A stretch of 64,000 bases of DNA from Arthrobacter sp. S41 (GCF_004320535.1 NZ_SIHY01000001.1:1798001-1862000); one strand, 5' to 3'. Counted from the stretch's first letter, positions 8,476 to 17,333 are shown. The notes: generated by a model from the sequence alone, not told the origin. Numbers and translations: made by a program.

Positions 8476-9123
8476 ATGACAACACCCAACACTTTGATCC
8501 ACGTTCACTCGGTGCATTTTTCCTATGCTCAGGAAGAAATACTGCATGGAGTATCACTGACTATCAACAGGGGAGAAATACTGGCCATCACAGGCGCCAA
8601 TGGGTCAGGAAAGTCAACATTGCTTGAACTGATTGCTGGTGTCATGCTGCCCAGCCACGGTCACATCGAACGACCGGTTCCAGTTGCGCTGGTGGTTCAA
8701 AGGCCCAACACTCCCCCGGCTCTGCCACTGAGTGTGGCCGATGTTGTAGCGATGGGGACATGGCACACTCGATCCACACGAATAGAACGCAATCGGATCG
8801 TCGCACAGGGACTAGAGCGCGTGGGCCTTAGTGGATTTGAACGCCGAAATTTCTCCACGCTTTCCGGCGGGCAGCGCCAGCGTGCGCTAGTTGCTCAAGG
8901 ATTGGTCCAGCAAACTCCCGTACTACTGCTCGATGAACCTCTGGCTTCGCTGGATACTTCAAGTCGGGATGCGATTCATAAGATTTTGCGCGCCGAAGCG
9001 GACCATGGCCTAGCGGTGGTGCTGGTGACCCATGATCACGATTCTCAAATGCTTGCGGATCGAACCATTACCTTGCGCGACGGCGCTATTGCGCAGCGCC
9101 CAATACCAAGCCTGGCCACCTAA
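8476..9123 (+). CDS. aztA: AztA-like zinc ABC transporter ATPase
   Basis: ABC ATPase of 215 residues that powers the AztBC zinc importer. Walker A GANGSGKST (near residue 38), Q-loop VVQRP, signature LSGGQRQRALVAQGL, Walker B VLLLDEPLASLD and switch His VTHDHD are all present. An in-frame ATG at 8443 lies inside the Zur box and upstream of the -10 box, so it cannot be the start. ATG at 8476 follows the -10 box by 6 nt, with GGAGC partly available as a ribosome binding site; the transcript is leaderless or nearly so. Confidence 0.88.
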   Translation: MTTPNTLIHVHSVHFSYAQEEILHGVSLTINRGEILAITGANGSGKSTLLELIAGVMLPSHGHIERPVPVALVVQRPNTPPALPLSVADVVAMGTWHTRSTRIERNRIVAQGLERVGLSGFERRNFSTLSGGQRQRALVAQGLVQQTPVLLLDEPLASLDTSSRDAIHKILRAEADHGLAVVLVTHDHDSQMLADRTITLRDGAIAQRPIPSLAT

Positions 9124-9181
9124 CGCTAGCTATCGATGCTACGGATGCCTTCTCGATATGAGTGTTATGCCGTGCCTCGTT

Positions 9182-9835
9182 CTAAAAGAACGCGTGGACA
9201 AGTACGCCCACACCCATGATGAATAGCGCTGCGCAAGCAATCCATTCCAAGCGCAAAGCGATCTCTGGGCGCTTGAACCAGTGCATCGCTTTTGACGCTG
9301 CCGTGCTCAAAATCAGCATGTAGATGAATCCAACCGAAGCGAAGATTGCGCCCAGCCCCATGCCCCACACGAAGGTATTAGAACCTTGGGGAATAAAGCT
9401 TGGCATCATCGCTAGAAACAGTAGGCCCAGCTTCGGATTGAGCGCAGCCGAGAGCATGCCGGCGGTAAAAGTTTTGCCCAGCGAGTGAACCTGCCGCGCG
9501 GTGGTGGAACGGGTTTCGGTGCGAGCGATAGCGCTGTCGGCTTTAGCGACCGCTCGTGATTTGAAAAAACCAGAGAGCCCGAGATAGATCAGATACAGTC
9601 CACCGAGAGTCGAGATGACCGTCTCAACGATAGGGAATCGTTGAATGACCGAAGCTGCCCCAGCCCCTGCCAGAGTGGCCCAAGCAAAGATGGCCACCAT
9701 CATCCCGAGAGCCGCGATGACTCCGTGTAGCTGACGAACCAGCGAATAGCGCAGTACCAAAAAAGTATCCGGTCCGGGTGAAAGTGTCACCATCACGCAC
9801 ACGCCAAGATACGCGCAAAACGAAGCCCAAGTCAT
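9182..9835 (-). CDS. LysE/RhtB-family amino-acid exporter
   Basis: Inner-membrane exporter of 217 residues with about six hydrophobic segments. The family signature SPGPDTFLVLRYSLV stands near residue 19, and LNPKLGLLFLAMMPSF near residue 133. Substrates of the family are amino acids and homoserine lactone-like compounds; the specific substrate cannot be told. It is transcribed alone, convergent with aztA, with 159 nt upstream before the divergent DUF4190 gene. Confidence 0.88.
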   Translation of the reverse strand: MTWASFCAYLGVCVMVTLSPGPDTFLVLRYSLVRQLHGVIAALGMMVAIFAWATLAGAGAASVIQRFPIVETVISTLGGLYLIYLGLSGFFKSRAVAKADSAIARTETRSTTARQVHSLGKTFTAGMLSAALNPKLGLLFLAMMPSFIPQGSNTFVWGMGLGAIFASVGFIYMLILSTAASKAMHWFKRPEIALRLEWIACAALFIMGVGVLVHAFF

Positions 9836-9994
9836 GATTCACCATTCTAGAAACCAATTGGCTTGCCCGACTAACTGATGACTTTTCTTAGCGCCTCGAA
9901 GTGACATCTCATTGACCCAAACACAATCTATTTGGGTGAATTGGCCGCATGATTGATTTAATGAACTAACCACCTAGTCTGAAAGCAGGCCGCA

Positions 9995-10441
9995 ATGTCG
10001 ACTCCGAATGGCGAACCACAGAATCCGTACACTTCAGGCCAGCCAAACCAAGGACAAAATCAGCAGAATGGCCAGTCCCGTCAGTATCAGCAGTTCGGAT
10101 ACCAACAGTCGCCTAATCAGAGCTCGCCGTACCAACAGGGTTATCAGGGTTACCCAAATCAGGGGTACCCAAATCAGAATCAGATCGTAGGCAGCCAGCT
10201 CGCGCAAACTTCAATGATTCTGGGCACCATCTCACTCTTCCTTCTCGGAATCATCCTCGGCCCCATCGCCATCATCAAGGCTCGTCAGGCCGAGCGCGAG
10301 TTTAATACTCCAGCAACCGTTGGCAAGGTAACCGGCTGGATCGGCTTAATCCTTGGCCTCATCTACGTGCTGAGTTTTGTCGGTGTGATCGTATTTGCGA
10401 TCATGGCACCGGAAGCGCCTGAATCCGCTTACAGTTACTAA
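9995..10441 (+). CDS. DUF4190 membrane protein with Gln/Tyr/Pro-rich N-terminus
   Basis: Small membrane protein of 148 residues. Residues 1-62 are low-complexity and hydrophilic (repeats such as YQGYPNQGYPNQNQ), as in many actinobacterial DUF4190 proteins. Two hydrophobic helices follow, with a short basic loop between them (IKARQAEREF) and a GWIGLILGLIY motif. Function is unknown. It is a single-gene unit ended by a strong terminator. GAAAGCAGG upstream of ATG 9995 is a plausible ribosome binding site. Confidence 0.8.
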   Translation: MSTPNGEPQNPYTSGQPNQGQNQQNGQSRQYQQFGYQQSPNQSSPYQQGYQGYPNQGYPNQNQIVGSQLAQTSMILGTISLFLLGIILGPIAIIKARQAEREFNTPATVGKVTGWIGLILGLIYVLSFVGVIVFAIMAPEAPESAYSY

Positions 10442-10467
10442 GCTCAGAAAACGCTTCATACAACAAC

Positions 10468-10501
10468 AAAGCCTCCGAACCACGAATGGTTCGGAGGCTT
10501 T
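10468..10501. terminator. Strong bidirectional terminator
   Basis: Perfect 15-bp stem (AAAGCCTCCGAACCA and its complement) with a CGAA tetraloop between convergent genes. A-rich and T-rich flanks make it work in both directions. Confidence 0.92.
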
Positions 10502-10557
10502 GTCTGTATCGGCCCTCTATTCCGTCACCCCATGCGACGGCCTTCGGGAAGTTTTAT

Positions 10558-11106
10558 TTAGGCTTCGGTTGGAAGCACGAAGGAAGCATCGATTTCGATC
10601 TTGACCTTGTCGCTGACCAAAACACCGCCAGCTTCAAGAGCTGCGTTCCAGGTGATGCCGAATTCCTTGCGGGAAATGGTGGTGCTTGCGAAGAAGCCAG
10701 CGCGGGTTGCACCGAATGCGTCCACTGCCTGGCCACCAAGCTCTACGTCGAATTCAACTTCCTTCGAAACGCCACGGACGGTCAGCTCGCCGACCAAGAC
10801 GAATTCTTCCGAGTCACCCTTGATGCCGGTGGACTTGAAGGTCATGGCTGGGAACTGCTCGGCGTCGAAGAAGTCAGCGCTCTTGAGGTGTCCATCGCGG
10901 TTTGCGTCCTTGGTGTTGACCGAGGCGATCTGAACGTTGGCAACAACGCTGGAGTCAGCCAGGGTTTCGCCGACGGTCAGGGTTGCATCGAATTCGGTGA
11001 AGCTACCGCGAACCTTGGAGATACCAGCGTGACGGACCGAGAAGCCGACCTCGGAGTGTGAAGCGTCAAGGTTCCAGGTGCCGGAAGTCAGTGCAGATTC
11101 AGTCAT
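10558..11106 (-). CDS. YceI-family polyisoprenoid-binding-like protein
   Basis: Lipocalin-like YceI protein, 182 residues, without a signal peptide. Typical features are the opening GTWNLDASHSEVGFSVRH, the SVNTKDANRDGHLKSADFFD motif near residue 64, MTFKST and a late SRKEFGITWN. Some family members bind isoprenoid quinones; the physiological role here is unknown. GAAAGGAC precedes ATG 11106. Two copies of a palindrome upstream suggest regulation by a MarR-type or similar dimeric repressor. Confidence 0.9.
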   Translation of the reverse strand: MTESALTSGTWNLDASHSEVGFSVRHAGISKVRGSFTEFDATLTVGETLADSSVVANVQIASVNTKDANRDGHLKSADFFDAEQFPAMTFKSTGIKGDSEEFVLVGELTVRGVSKEVEFDVELGGQAVDAFGATRAGFFASTTISRKEFGITWNAALEAGGVLVSDKVKIEIDASFVLPTEA

Positions 11107-11136
11107 ATCTAAGTCCTTTCATCACGCCAACAATTA

Positions 11137-11197
11137 GTTGACGGTTCAATTTGTTTTGCTGATACAAGTATTGCACGAAGAAAGTTGAAGCGTCAAC
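11137..11197. promoter_or_regulatory. Paired palindromic operators upstream of yceI
   Basis: GTTGACGGTTCAAT (11137-11150) and GTTGAAGCGTCAAC (11184-11197) are the same element in opposite orientation: GTTGACG[G/C]TTCAA. Their centres are 47 bp apart. A promoter reading towards yceI can be drawn between them on the minus strand (TTGACG about 18 nt before AATACT), with the -35 box inside the distal copy. The repeat is seen directly; the binding protein is unknown. Confidence 0.6.
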
Positions 11198-11274
11198 AAC
11201 TTTGCTAAAAATTTTCCTCGTTTTAGAGACTCAACCCGATAAATCGTTTCTGACTTGAATGTTTGCCAGAAAAC

Positions 11275-11397
11275 TTATTTTGCCTCGGCTCCTGTGACGC
11301 CCTGAACGTGTCCGCGAACAGCCACACCAGTCTCATTCACCTTTTCAATCATGCGCCCATCACTTGCCGTTGGGAATAACTTCCCGTGAATCTTCAA
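11275..11397 (-). CDS. Possible 40-residue ORF in the yceI-opuC gap
   Basis: The 11107-11485 gap holds the yceI operators, this short frame and a terminator. The frame starts with TTG at 11397 and encodes a peptide beginning LKIHGKLFPTASDGRM and ending GVTGAEAK. It has no ribosome binding site and lies just past the opuC terminator, so it may be a decayed gene fragment and not a gene. I do not recognise it. Confidence 0.2.
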   Translation of the reverse strand: MKIHGKLFPTASDGRMIEKVNETGVAVRGHVQGVTGAEAK

Positions 11398-11400
11398 TGA

Positions 11401-11446
11401 CAAAGGCTGGATCCCGACACTTTCAAGTGTCAGGATCCAGCCTTTG
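11401..11446. terminator. Terminator of the opuC-type operon
   Basis: Perfect 14-bp outer arms (CAAAGGCTGGATCC and complement), extended by an inner GACACT/AGTGTC stem with a TTCA loop. It lies 39 nt past the last gene of the minus-strand operon. Confidence 0.85.
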
Positions 11447-11485
11447 GTAGTGAGCAGTTGTCATTGAGCAGTAAGAAGATCAGGC

Positions 11486-12463
11486 CTACGGCTTGGAGAC
11501 TAGCCCCTCGCCAACCATCCATTCAAAGGCGACGTCCGCCGGTTCGCGCCCAACCACATCAACTTGGTAGTTCAGTTCCATCAACACCTCATCGGTGAGC
11601 AATGGAGCGATCTCACCCATGATCTTTTTGACGTCTGGATGTTCCTTCAAGAATGCCTCGTTGAAGGCCGGAGCAGCGTTGTAACTTGGGAAGTACTTCT
11701 TATCGTCCTCCAGCACCGTCAGATTCAGCGCCTTGATACGACCGTCGGTGGTGAACACCTCTCCGAAGTCACAGGCTCCTGAAGCCGTTGCTTGATAGAT
11801 GGCACCTACGTCGTAGAGACCGATGTTGTTCTCAGATACTTGAGACCCACGATCAATGCCATAGTGTTCCAGCATTGGAGTCAAACCATCACGACGTGAG
11901 TTGAATTCAGGATCAACACAGAAGGTTAGGTCTTTCGTATCCAAACTCTTCAGCTCTGAGAGCTTAGTGATGCCCAGACGCTTTGCCGTCTTTTCGTTCA
12001 TGGCCATGGCGTACGTATTGTTCAGTGGTGCCGGCTTGCCCCAGTTGATGCCATTGGGCACGTCTTCCTTCTGCACCGCTTCCCACTGAGCTTTTTCGCC
12101 AACCACTGGTTTCTCATGCCCGAGGTACGTCAACCAGGCTGTGCCGGTATATTCCCACAGCATGCTTGCATCTCCAGAGAGCAAGAGCTGACGTGCAGGC
12201 TGAGATCCCGGAACGTTGGTCAAGTCGGTGACATCATATCCGGCAGCTTCCAAGGCAATCACGGAGATCTTGCCCAACAGCAGCTGCTCGGTGAACGACT
12301 TAGAAGTCACGGTCACCTTCGGAGCATCAGCAGCGTCGGCAACCGGCTGAATTTTCCCGGGCCCCACTTCTGGAACGGTGCCAGTGGATGGACTCAGGCC
12401 ACAACCGGTCAAACCGATCACGGCGGCAACGGACAACACCGAGAGTTTTAGTACGTGTTTCAT
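11486..12463 (-). CDS. Glycine betaine/choline-type ABC transporter substrate-binding lipoprotein (OpuCC/ProX)
   Basis: Lipoprotein of 325 residues: the signal ends VIGLTGCGLSPS, followed by the type 2 periplasmic OpuAC domain with KSFTEQLLLGKI near residue 57 and WEYTGTAWLTYLG near residue 109. It captures a quaternary amine osmolyte. It is the last gene of a four-gene operon and its ATG overlaps the stop of the preceding permease (ATGA). The exact substrate (betaine, choline, carnitine, proline betaine) cannot be read from sequence. Confidence 0.9.
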   Translation of the reverse strand: MKHVLKLSVLSVAAVIGLTGCGLSPSTGTVPEVGPGKIQPVADAADAPKVTVTSKSFTEQLLLGKISVIALEAAGYDVTDLTNVPGSQPARQLLLSGDASMLWEYTGTAWLTYLGHEKPVVGEKAQWEAVQKEDVPNGINWGKPAPLNNTYAMAMNEKTAKRLGITKLSELKSLDTKDLTFCVDPEFNSRRDGLTPMLEHYGIDRGSQVSENNIGLYDVGAIYQATASGACDFGEVFTTDGRIKALNLTVLEDDKKYFPSYNAAPAFNEAFLKEHPDVKKIMGEIAPLLTDEVLMELNYQVDVVGREPADVAFEWMVGEGLVSKP

Positions 12464-13188
12464 GACAGTCCCTTCGGACGTGCAACCTGTTCAACTACTC
12501 GCCCCAGCCAATCAATGGTCAGAGCCAGCAAAGCCACCAGCAAGGAACCGGTAATCAGTACGACGTTCAGGTTCAGGTTCACGCCGGTAGTGATCAAGAT
12601 GCCCAGTCCACCGCCGTTGATGAAAGTGGCCAGCGTTGCTGTACCCACCAAGAGGACCAACGCGGTGCGGATGCCCGAAAGCATGACCGGAACTGCCAGA
12701 GGCAGCTCTACCTTGAACAGCACAGACATCAAAGACATGCCAATACCGCGCCCGGCTTCCACGATGCGCTGGTCAACCTGTTGCAATCCCACGATGGTGT
12801 TGGAGAGCACCGGAAGAATCGCGTAGATCACCAGTGAAACGATGGCAGTTTTCGATCCAAAGCCAAGCCAAAAAGCTAACAAGACAATGACACCGATAGC
12901 CGGTGCAGCTTGCCCGAAGTTAGCGATGGCGCGAACGATTGGGGCAGCGCGCCGCAATGAGGGACGGGTCAGTAGGATGCCCAACGGGATGGCGATAATC
13001 AGAACAATGATCGTTGCAATCACCGTCAGTTGCAGATGCTGAAGCGTGTAGCCCCAAATGGTGGCGGGATCCAGTGTCTGGCGCTCAGTCTCGGTGAGAT
13101 CTGCGCTTAACAGCCAGATAACCAGCACCGCGAAGGCGATGGCAATGCCAATGATCTGCCATATCAGGCTTCGTTTTTCTCCGCTCAT
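12460..13188 (-). CDS. OpuC/ProW-type ABC transporter permease
   Basis: Inner-membrane permease, 242 residues, with a binding-protein-dependent transport domain. Visible are the motifs GQAAPAIGVIVLLAFWLGFG and the EAA-like loop VEAGRGIGMSLMSVLFKVELP. ATG 13188 overlaps the ATPase stop (ATGA) and the end overlaps the binding-protein gene. It pairs with the permease at 14440-15081 to form a heterodimeric channel. Confidence 0.9.
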   Translation of the reverse strand: MSGEKRSLIWQIIGIAIAFAVLVIWLLSADLTETERQTLDPATIWGYTLQHLQLTVIATIIVLIIAIPLGILLTRPSLRRAAPIVRAIANFGQAAPAIGVIVLLAFWLGFGSKTAIVSLVIYAILPVLSNTIVGLQQVDQRIVEAGRGIGMSLMSVLFKVELPLAVPVMLSGIRTALVLLVGTATLATFINGGGLGILITTGVNLNLNVVLITGSLLVALLALTIDWLGRVVEQVARPKGLS

Positions 13189-14447
13189 ACGGGTTCACCA
13201 TCCGGCGTGATGGCTTCACTTTCAATGTCCACCACATTGATCGCACCAGAATTCAAACCGACCGGCGCGTTGTGGGCTCCATCCTGGGAACCGTTAGCTG
13301 CCGCAATGGCTTCCATAACGGTCTGCACCGAGATGACGCCAAGAAGCACGTCGCGACGACCGGTGACCAAAGCGGACTCGGAACTGGCTACCAGCATCGT
13401 ATCCAGCGCGTCATTCAGGGTTGCCTGCTCGCCAACTACTGGCAGATTCTGATCACGCGTGCCATCGATGATTTCTGCACGCGATAGCTGACGTCGATCC
13501 AAGCGACGCAATGGGCGGCCACGCGAGTCCAAGACCACAGCGTGTTTGCGCCCGGCACCCTGCAGATGGGAAAGCACCTCTGAAGCTCGCTTGCCCGGAG
13601 TGGTTGTGACTGCTTCTTCCAGCTCAACTTCGTTGACTCGGGTCAAGGTCAGCTGCTTGAGCCCGGCGCCTGAGCCGATGAAGTTTTCGACAAACTCGCT
13701 GGCGGGGTTGGCCAGAATTCGTTCTGGCGAATCGTACTGCTCCAGTTGTGCACCTTCGTTGAAGATGGCAATCCAATCCCCCAGCTTCACGGCCTCATCA
13801 AAGTCGTGGGTGACACAGACGATGGTTTTCTGAACTTCAGACTGAATATTCAGAAGCTCATCCTGAAGTCGCTGACGGGTAATCGGATCCACCGCGCCAA
13901 AAGGCTCATCCATCAGCAAGACCGGTGGATCAGCGGCCAAGGCGCGGGCTACACCAACACGCTGCTGTTGTCCGCCGGAAAGTTCCTTCGGGAAGCGGTC
14001 GCGGTACATCTCGGGATCCAGCGAGACCAACTCGAGAAGCTCATCAACACGAGCAGCGATCTTTTCCTTTGACCAGCCCAGCATCTTAGGAACCATGGCG
14101 ATGTTAGTTGCCACGGTCATGTGCGGGAACAGGCCGCCAGCCTGAATGACGTAACCGATGCGACGACGTAGTTCATCGCCGTTCATTCCGGTCACGTCTT
14201 CGCCGTTGATGACGATTTTTCCGCTGGTGGGCTCGATCAGACGGTTGATCATCTTCAGTGTGGTGGTCTTGCCACAACCGGAAGGACCAACAAACATCAC
14301 GATTGAACCGGCTGGAATTTCCAGGGTGAGTCCCCCGACGGCAGATTTCTTCTGCCCGGGGTAGGTTTTGGTGACTTCTTCAAGCATGATCGAAGCGCCA
14401 GTGACATTCTGGGCAGTCAAAGTTTCGGAATTCTTATTTTCAGACAC
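13185..14447 (-). CDS. OpuCA/ProV-type ATPase with C-terminal CBS domains
   Basis: ABC ATPase of 420 residues for compatible-solute import. Walker A GPSGCGKTTT (near residue 54), signature LSGGQQQRVGVARALA, Walker B VLLMDEPFGAVDP and switch VTHDFDEA are present. Residues from about 280 form a tandem CBS region (RKHAVVLDSRGRPLRR, and later ASSESALVTGRRDVLLGVIS), which in OpuA-type systems senses ionic strength or c-di-AMP. GTG 14447 has GAGG upstream and overlaps the previous permease end. Confidence 0.92.
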   Translation of the reverse strand: MSENKNSETLTAQNVTGASIMLEEVTKTYPGQKKSAVGGLTLEIPAGSIVMFVGPSGCGKTTTLKMINRLIEPTSGKIVINGEDVTGMNGDELRRRIGYVIQAGGLFPHMTVATNIAMVPKMLGWSKEKIAARVDELLELVSLDPEMYRDRFPKELSGGQQQRVGVARALAADPPVLLMDEPFGAVDPITRQRLQDELLNIQSEVQKTIVCVTHDFDEAVKLGDWIAIFNEGAQLEQYDSPERILANPASEFVENFIGSGAGLKQLTLTRVNEVELEEAVTTTPGKRASEVLSHLQGAGRKHAVVLDSRGRPLRRLDRRQLSRAEIIDGTRDQNLPVVGEQATLNDALDTMLVASSESALVTGRRDVLLGVISVQTVMEAIAAANGSQDGAHNAPVGLNSGAINVVDIESEAITPDGEPV

Positions 14448-15081
14448 GGATACCTCGCGGGGTAGTTAGTCGGCCGATGCCGAGCAAAATCAGGTCAAGA
14501 ATGAGAGCCAGAATCACGACGCCGACAACGCCGGTAACCACTGATTCAAGGGCATTAGCGCCGCCTAAACGGGAAAGACCTTGGAAGATAAATCCGCCAA
14601 GTCCAGGGCCCAAGGCGTAGGAAACAACGGCGGCTACACCCATCACCATCTGCGCCGAAACACGCACGCCGGTGAGGATCACTGGCCAAGCAATGGGCAG
14701 TTCAACGGAAACAAGGGTTTTCATTCGGCTCATGCCGATGCCCCTGGCTGATTCGACAATGGTTGGTTCAATGTTGTTCAGGCCTACGATGGCGTTGCGC
14801 AGAATCGGCAAGGCGGCAAAGAAGGTCACAACGATCACTGCTGGTGCGACACCAAAACCAAACGGGACAATGAGCAAACCGATCAGTGCAAAGGATGGGA
14901 CGGTCAGGCCGATGGCACTGACGGAGTTCGCGATTCCAGATAATGCCTTATTGCGATACACCAGTACGGCAAGCACTACTGAAATGATGGTTGCCAGAAT
15001 CAGGCACTGCAGGACAAGCGAAAAGTGTTGCCAGGAGGAGAAGAGGATATTGCGATATCGCTCCTCAAAAAATTCACCCAC
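14440..15081 (-). CDS. OpuC/ProW-type ABC transporter permease, first gene of operon
   Basis: Permease of 213 residues with about five hydrophobic helices and the EAA-like loop IVESARGIGMSRMKTLVSVELP. Start GTG 15081 has GAAGTAGG upstream. Order permease-ATPase-permease-binding protein, all with 4-8 nt overlaps, points to one transcript from the 215-nt gap shared with the divergent FAH gene. I saw no obvious operator there. Confidence 0.88.
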   Translation of the reverse strand: MGEFFEERYRNILFSSWQHFSLVLQCLILATIISVVLAVLVYRNKALSGIANSVSAIGLTVPSFALIGLLIVPFGFGVAPAVIVVTFFAALPILRNAIVGLNNIEPTIVESARGIGMSRMKTLVSVELPIAWPVILTGVRVSAQMVMGVAAVVSYALGPGLGGFIFQGLSRLGGANALESVVTGVVGVVILALILDLILLGIGRLTTPRGIRV

Positions 15082-15296
15082 ATTAAAACCTACTTCACTT
15101 TAGTTACGTATCAAGCTCGATCTCAGGACGCATAAATCGCCCTGTTCCTGCCCTGAGCTTACCGGGGGTTATCTAGCTCACCAAGGTTCGCGGCGTTTCC
15201 TGACTTGGTACATGGGCAGTTAGCTTGCTCAAAACAATGCTTGTGGGAACCTGAAACAGGGTGTGATTTCAACGAGAAATGTAGTGAGATGGAACC

Positions 15297-16154
15297 ATGA
15301 AACTTGCAACGCTCCGCCTCACCAGCGAACCAGGACACACCACCGCAGCCGTCATCGAAGATGGCCGAGCCTACTACCTAGACAACCTTGATACCGTCCA
15401 GCGATTCCTGCGCTTGGATGAGCCAACGCAGCAGGAAGTCATCGCTCGTGCACTGGTGGGTGAGTCTATTGCTGAAGGTGAAGCTCACTACGCGCCGCTG
15501 ATTCCTAACCCGTCAAAGATCTACTGCATCGGACTGAACTACAAGTCCCACGCTGCTGAAGTTGGTCAAGAGTTGCCTAAATACCCCACAGTGTTCGCGA
15601 AGTTCGCTTCGTCGCTGTGCGGCGCAAACGACGAAGTAGAAATCCCTGTCGAAGATCACCGGGTGGACTATGAAGCTGAACTAGCAATCATCATTGGTAC
15701 GCCGGGCCGGCGTATCGCCGAAGAAGATGCCGCATCACATATCGCGGGTTACGCCGTATCCAGTGACGTGTCGATGCGAGGCTTCCAAGGACGAAGCTCC
15801 GAATGGCTTCAAGGAAAGATTTGGGACCACTCCACTCCGCTAGGTCCATGGCTGGTGACGCCAGATGAGCTAGATCCGGCAGCAAAAATCACCAGTGCCG
15901 TGAACGGAGTTATCGTCCAGGAAGGCCAGATTGATGATTTGATCTTCAACGCTGAGCAGTTGGTGTCCTACTTGTCGACGTTTAACGAACTTCAGCCAGG
16001 CGATGTCATCCTCACCGGTACTCCTGCTGGAGTGGCACTGGGACGTCGCGACGAAAACGGTCGTCACCCGTGGCTCAAGCATGGTGACGTGCTGGAAACT
16101 CGCATCGATGGCCTAGGTGTTGCTCGCACAACCTTCAACGCTGCACAGCACTAG
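15297..16154 (+). CDS. Fumarylacetoacetate hydrolase-family protein
   Basis: FAH-fold enzyme of 285 residues. The family core begins at IYCIGLNYKSHAAE (near residue 77); the metal ligands are expected in the EIP and DYEAELAIIIG segment (near residues 115-132). A long C-terminal catalytic part follows with GDVILTGTPAGV. Members hydrolyse or decarboxylate beta-diketo acids, acylpyruvates or oxaloacetate. The N-terminal 70 residues are a FAH-associated extension. Monocistronic, with a hairpin terminator after it. Substrate unknown. Confidence 0.88.
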   Translation: MKLATLRLTSEPGHTTAAVIEDGRAYYLDNLDTVQRFLRLDEPTQQEVIARALVGESIAEGEAHYAPLIPNPSKIYCIGLNYKSHAAEVGQELPKYPTVFAKFASSLCGANDEVEIPVEDHRVDYEAELAIIIGTPGRRIAEEDAASHIAGYAVSSDVSMRGFQGRSSEWLQGKIWDHSTPLGPWLVTPDELDPAAKITSAVNGVIVQEGQIDDLIFNAEQLVSYLSTFNELQPGDVILTGTPAGVALGRRDENGRHPWLKHGDVLETRIDGLGVARTTFNAAQH

Positions 16155-16167
16155 CTAGCTTTCCCTC

Positions 16168-16197
16168 ATGGCCTGTCAGTTAGAACTGGCAGGCCAT
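16168..16197 (+). terminator. Rho-independent terminator after FAH gene
   Basis: 14-bp stem (ATGGCCTG.. with one G-T pair), dinucleotide loop, followed by TTTTTG. It lies 14 nt after the FAH stop. Confidence 0.85.
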
Positions 16198-16217
16198 TTT
16201 TGTCCGCGCTTCATTAT

Positions 16218-16245
16218 TTGTTATTGAGACTCATTCTCATATAGT
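16218..16245 (+). promoter_or_regulatory. Zur-box promoter of the COG0523-rpmJ operon
   Basis: TTGTTA (16218-16223), a 16-nt spacer and TATAGT (16240-16245) form a promoter. The 15-mer TGAGACTCATTCTCA fills 16225-16239, exactly between the two boxes. It matches the aztA/aztB box TGAGAATCATTATCA at 13 of 15 positions. The GTG start lies 9 nt after the -10, so the transcript is leaderless or nearly so. Confidence 0.8.
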
Positions 16246-16254
16246 CTTCAAGAC

Positions 16255-17295
16255 GTGAATGTTATCGTCCTCTCTGCCCTCGACACCTCCTGCCGCGATG
16301 CTGGGCTGGAACACCTACGGCGCCACTATCCAGAGGCCATAATCCTTTCCTACGATTTCATCGAGGGAAATCGTTTGGTACGCACCGTTGCAGGGAACGC
16401 TGCAGTCGAGCATGGTGAAGCGGTCCTCGAACATCCGTGCATCGGTTGCGCCGTCAAATACGAAATCTTTCCCGCTATTGAACGGCTGGCGCCCGAGGAT
16501 AACGAAGCCACAATGCTCCTAGGTCGGCCCGCAACGTGGCATAGCGGGTCGGTGCTGGAAACATTGGCCCAAAAGCTTGCCACTGTTGACATCAGCATCA
16601 ACAGCATCGCACTCTCGCTGGACCCCACTGAACTTGAAGATCACATGTGGGACAAGCACTCCTTATGGGAGTCAGGATTCAGCTCCATGGAGCGCGACCA
16701 ACGCACCGCCGGAGAGTTTTTCTTCACCGAGCTCATGCAAGCTGACACGGTCCTACCCGTAGAAGGGATGCACACACGGCTGCTGGAATCCCCCAAGGGG
16801 CCTCGTCGCATTGGCGGCGAAGACTTTGACACCGGACTTGGCGTGGTTCAACAGATGGCCCCACACGCCACTATCTGCAGTCATGACAGCCAGGTCGGCT
16901 CGTTCAATCCCGGTGCCGCCCAGCAACGTACCAGTGCTGGGCACATACCTGATATCTCAGAAGCCTCGTCACCAACAAAACACGCACCAATCCACCTAAT
17001 CGCAGAACGACCCCTTCATCCCGAACGGTTCCGTGAAGCGCTCCCTGCGCTAGCCGCGACCTGTACCTGCATCCGGGGACGACTCTGGGTGGCCAGTGCA
17101 CTAAGTGAACGAGTAGCCATCGGAAGTGCAGGACCGCGTCTCTGGATGGAAAATACCGGCTCATGGTCAACTGAAATCGCCGCTTCCGAGCTCTTGGTCT
17201 ACGGCTCAGAACACGAAGCAAACGAGATTACTAACCTATTCCACCAATGCCAGGTGACAGAGGAAGAGCTGCAAGGGCTATTCTCCGCATCCTGA
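16255..17295 (+). CDS. Zur-linked COG0523 (CobW-like) protein with degenerate P-loop
   Basis: Protein of 346 residues related to the CobW/COG0523 metal-chaperone GTPases, of the subtype seen in actinobacterial Zur regulons (for example Mycobacterium tuberculosis Rv0106). The usual GFLGAGKTT Walker A is absent: the N-terminus reads MNVIVLSALDTSCRDAG. A CxxC-type motif CIGC stands at residues 62-65 and the CobW C-terminal domain with HPERFREAL and RGRLWVAS near residue 255. GTP hydrolysis is therefore doubtful. No ribosome binding site precedes GTG 16255. It is followed after 38 nt by rpmJ. Confidence 0.8.
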   Translation: MNVIVLSALDTSCRDAGLEHLRRHYPEAIILSYDFIEGNRLVRTVAGNAAVEHGEAVLEHPCIGCAVKYEIFPAIERLAPEDNEATMLLGRPATWHSGSVLETLAQKLATVDISINSIALSLDPTELEDHMWDKHSLWESGFSSMERDQRTAGEFFFTELMQADTVLPVEGMHTRLLESPKGPRRIGGEDFDTGLGVVQQMAPHATICSHDSQVGSFNPGAAQQRTSAGHIPDISEASSPTKHAPIHLIAERPLHPERFREALPALAATCTCIRGRLWVASALSERVAIGSAGPRLWMENTGSWSTEIAASELLVYGSEHEANEITNLFHQCQVTEEELQGLFSAS

Positions 17296-17333
17296 GTTAC
17301 CGCCAACATGACCTGCCCCAAAGGAGGTGAAAA

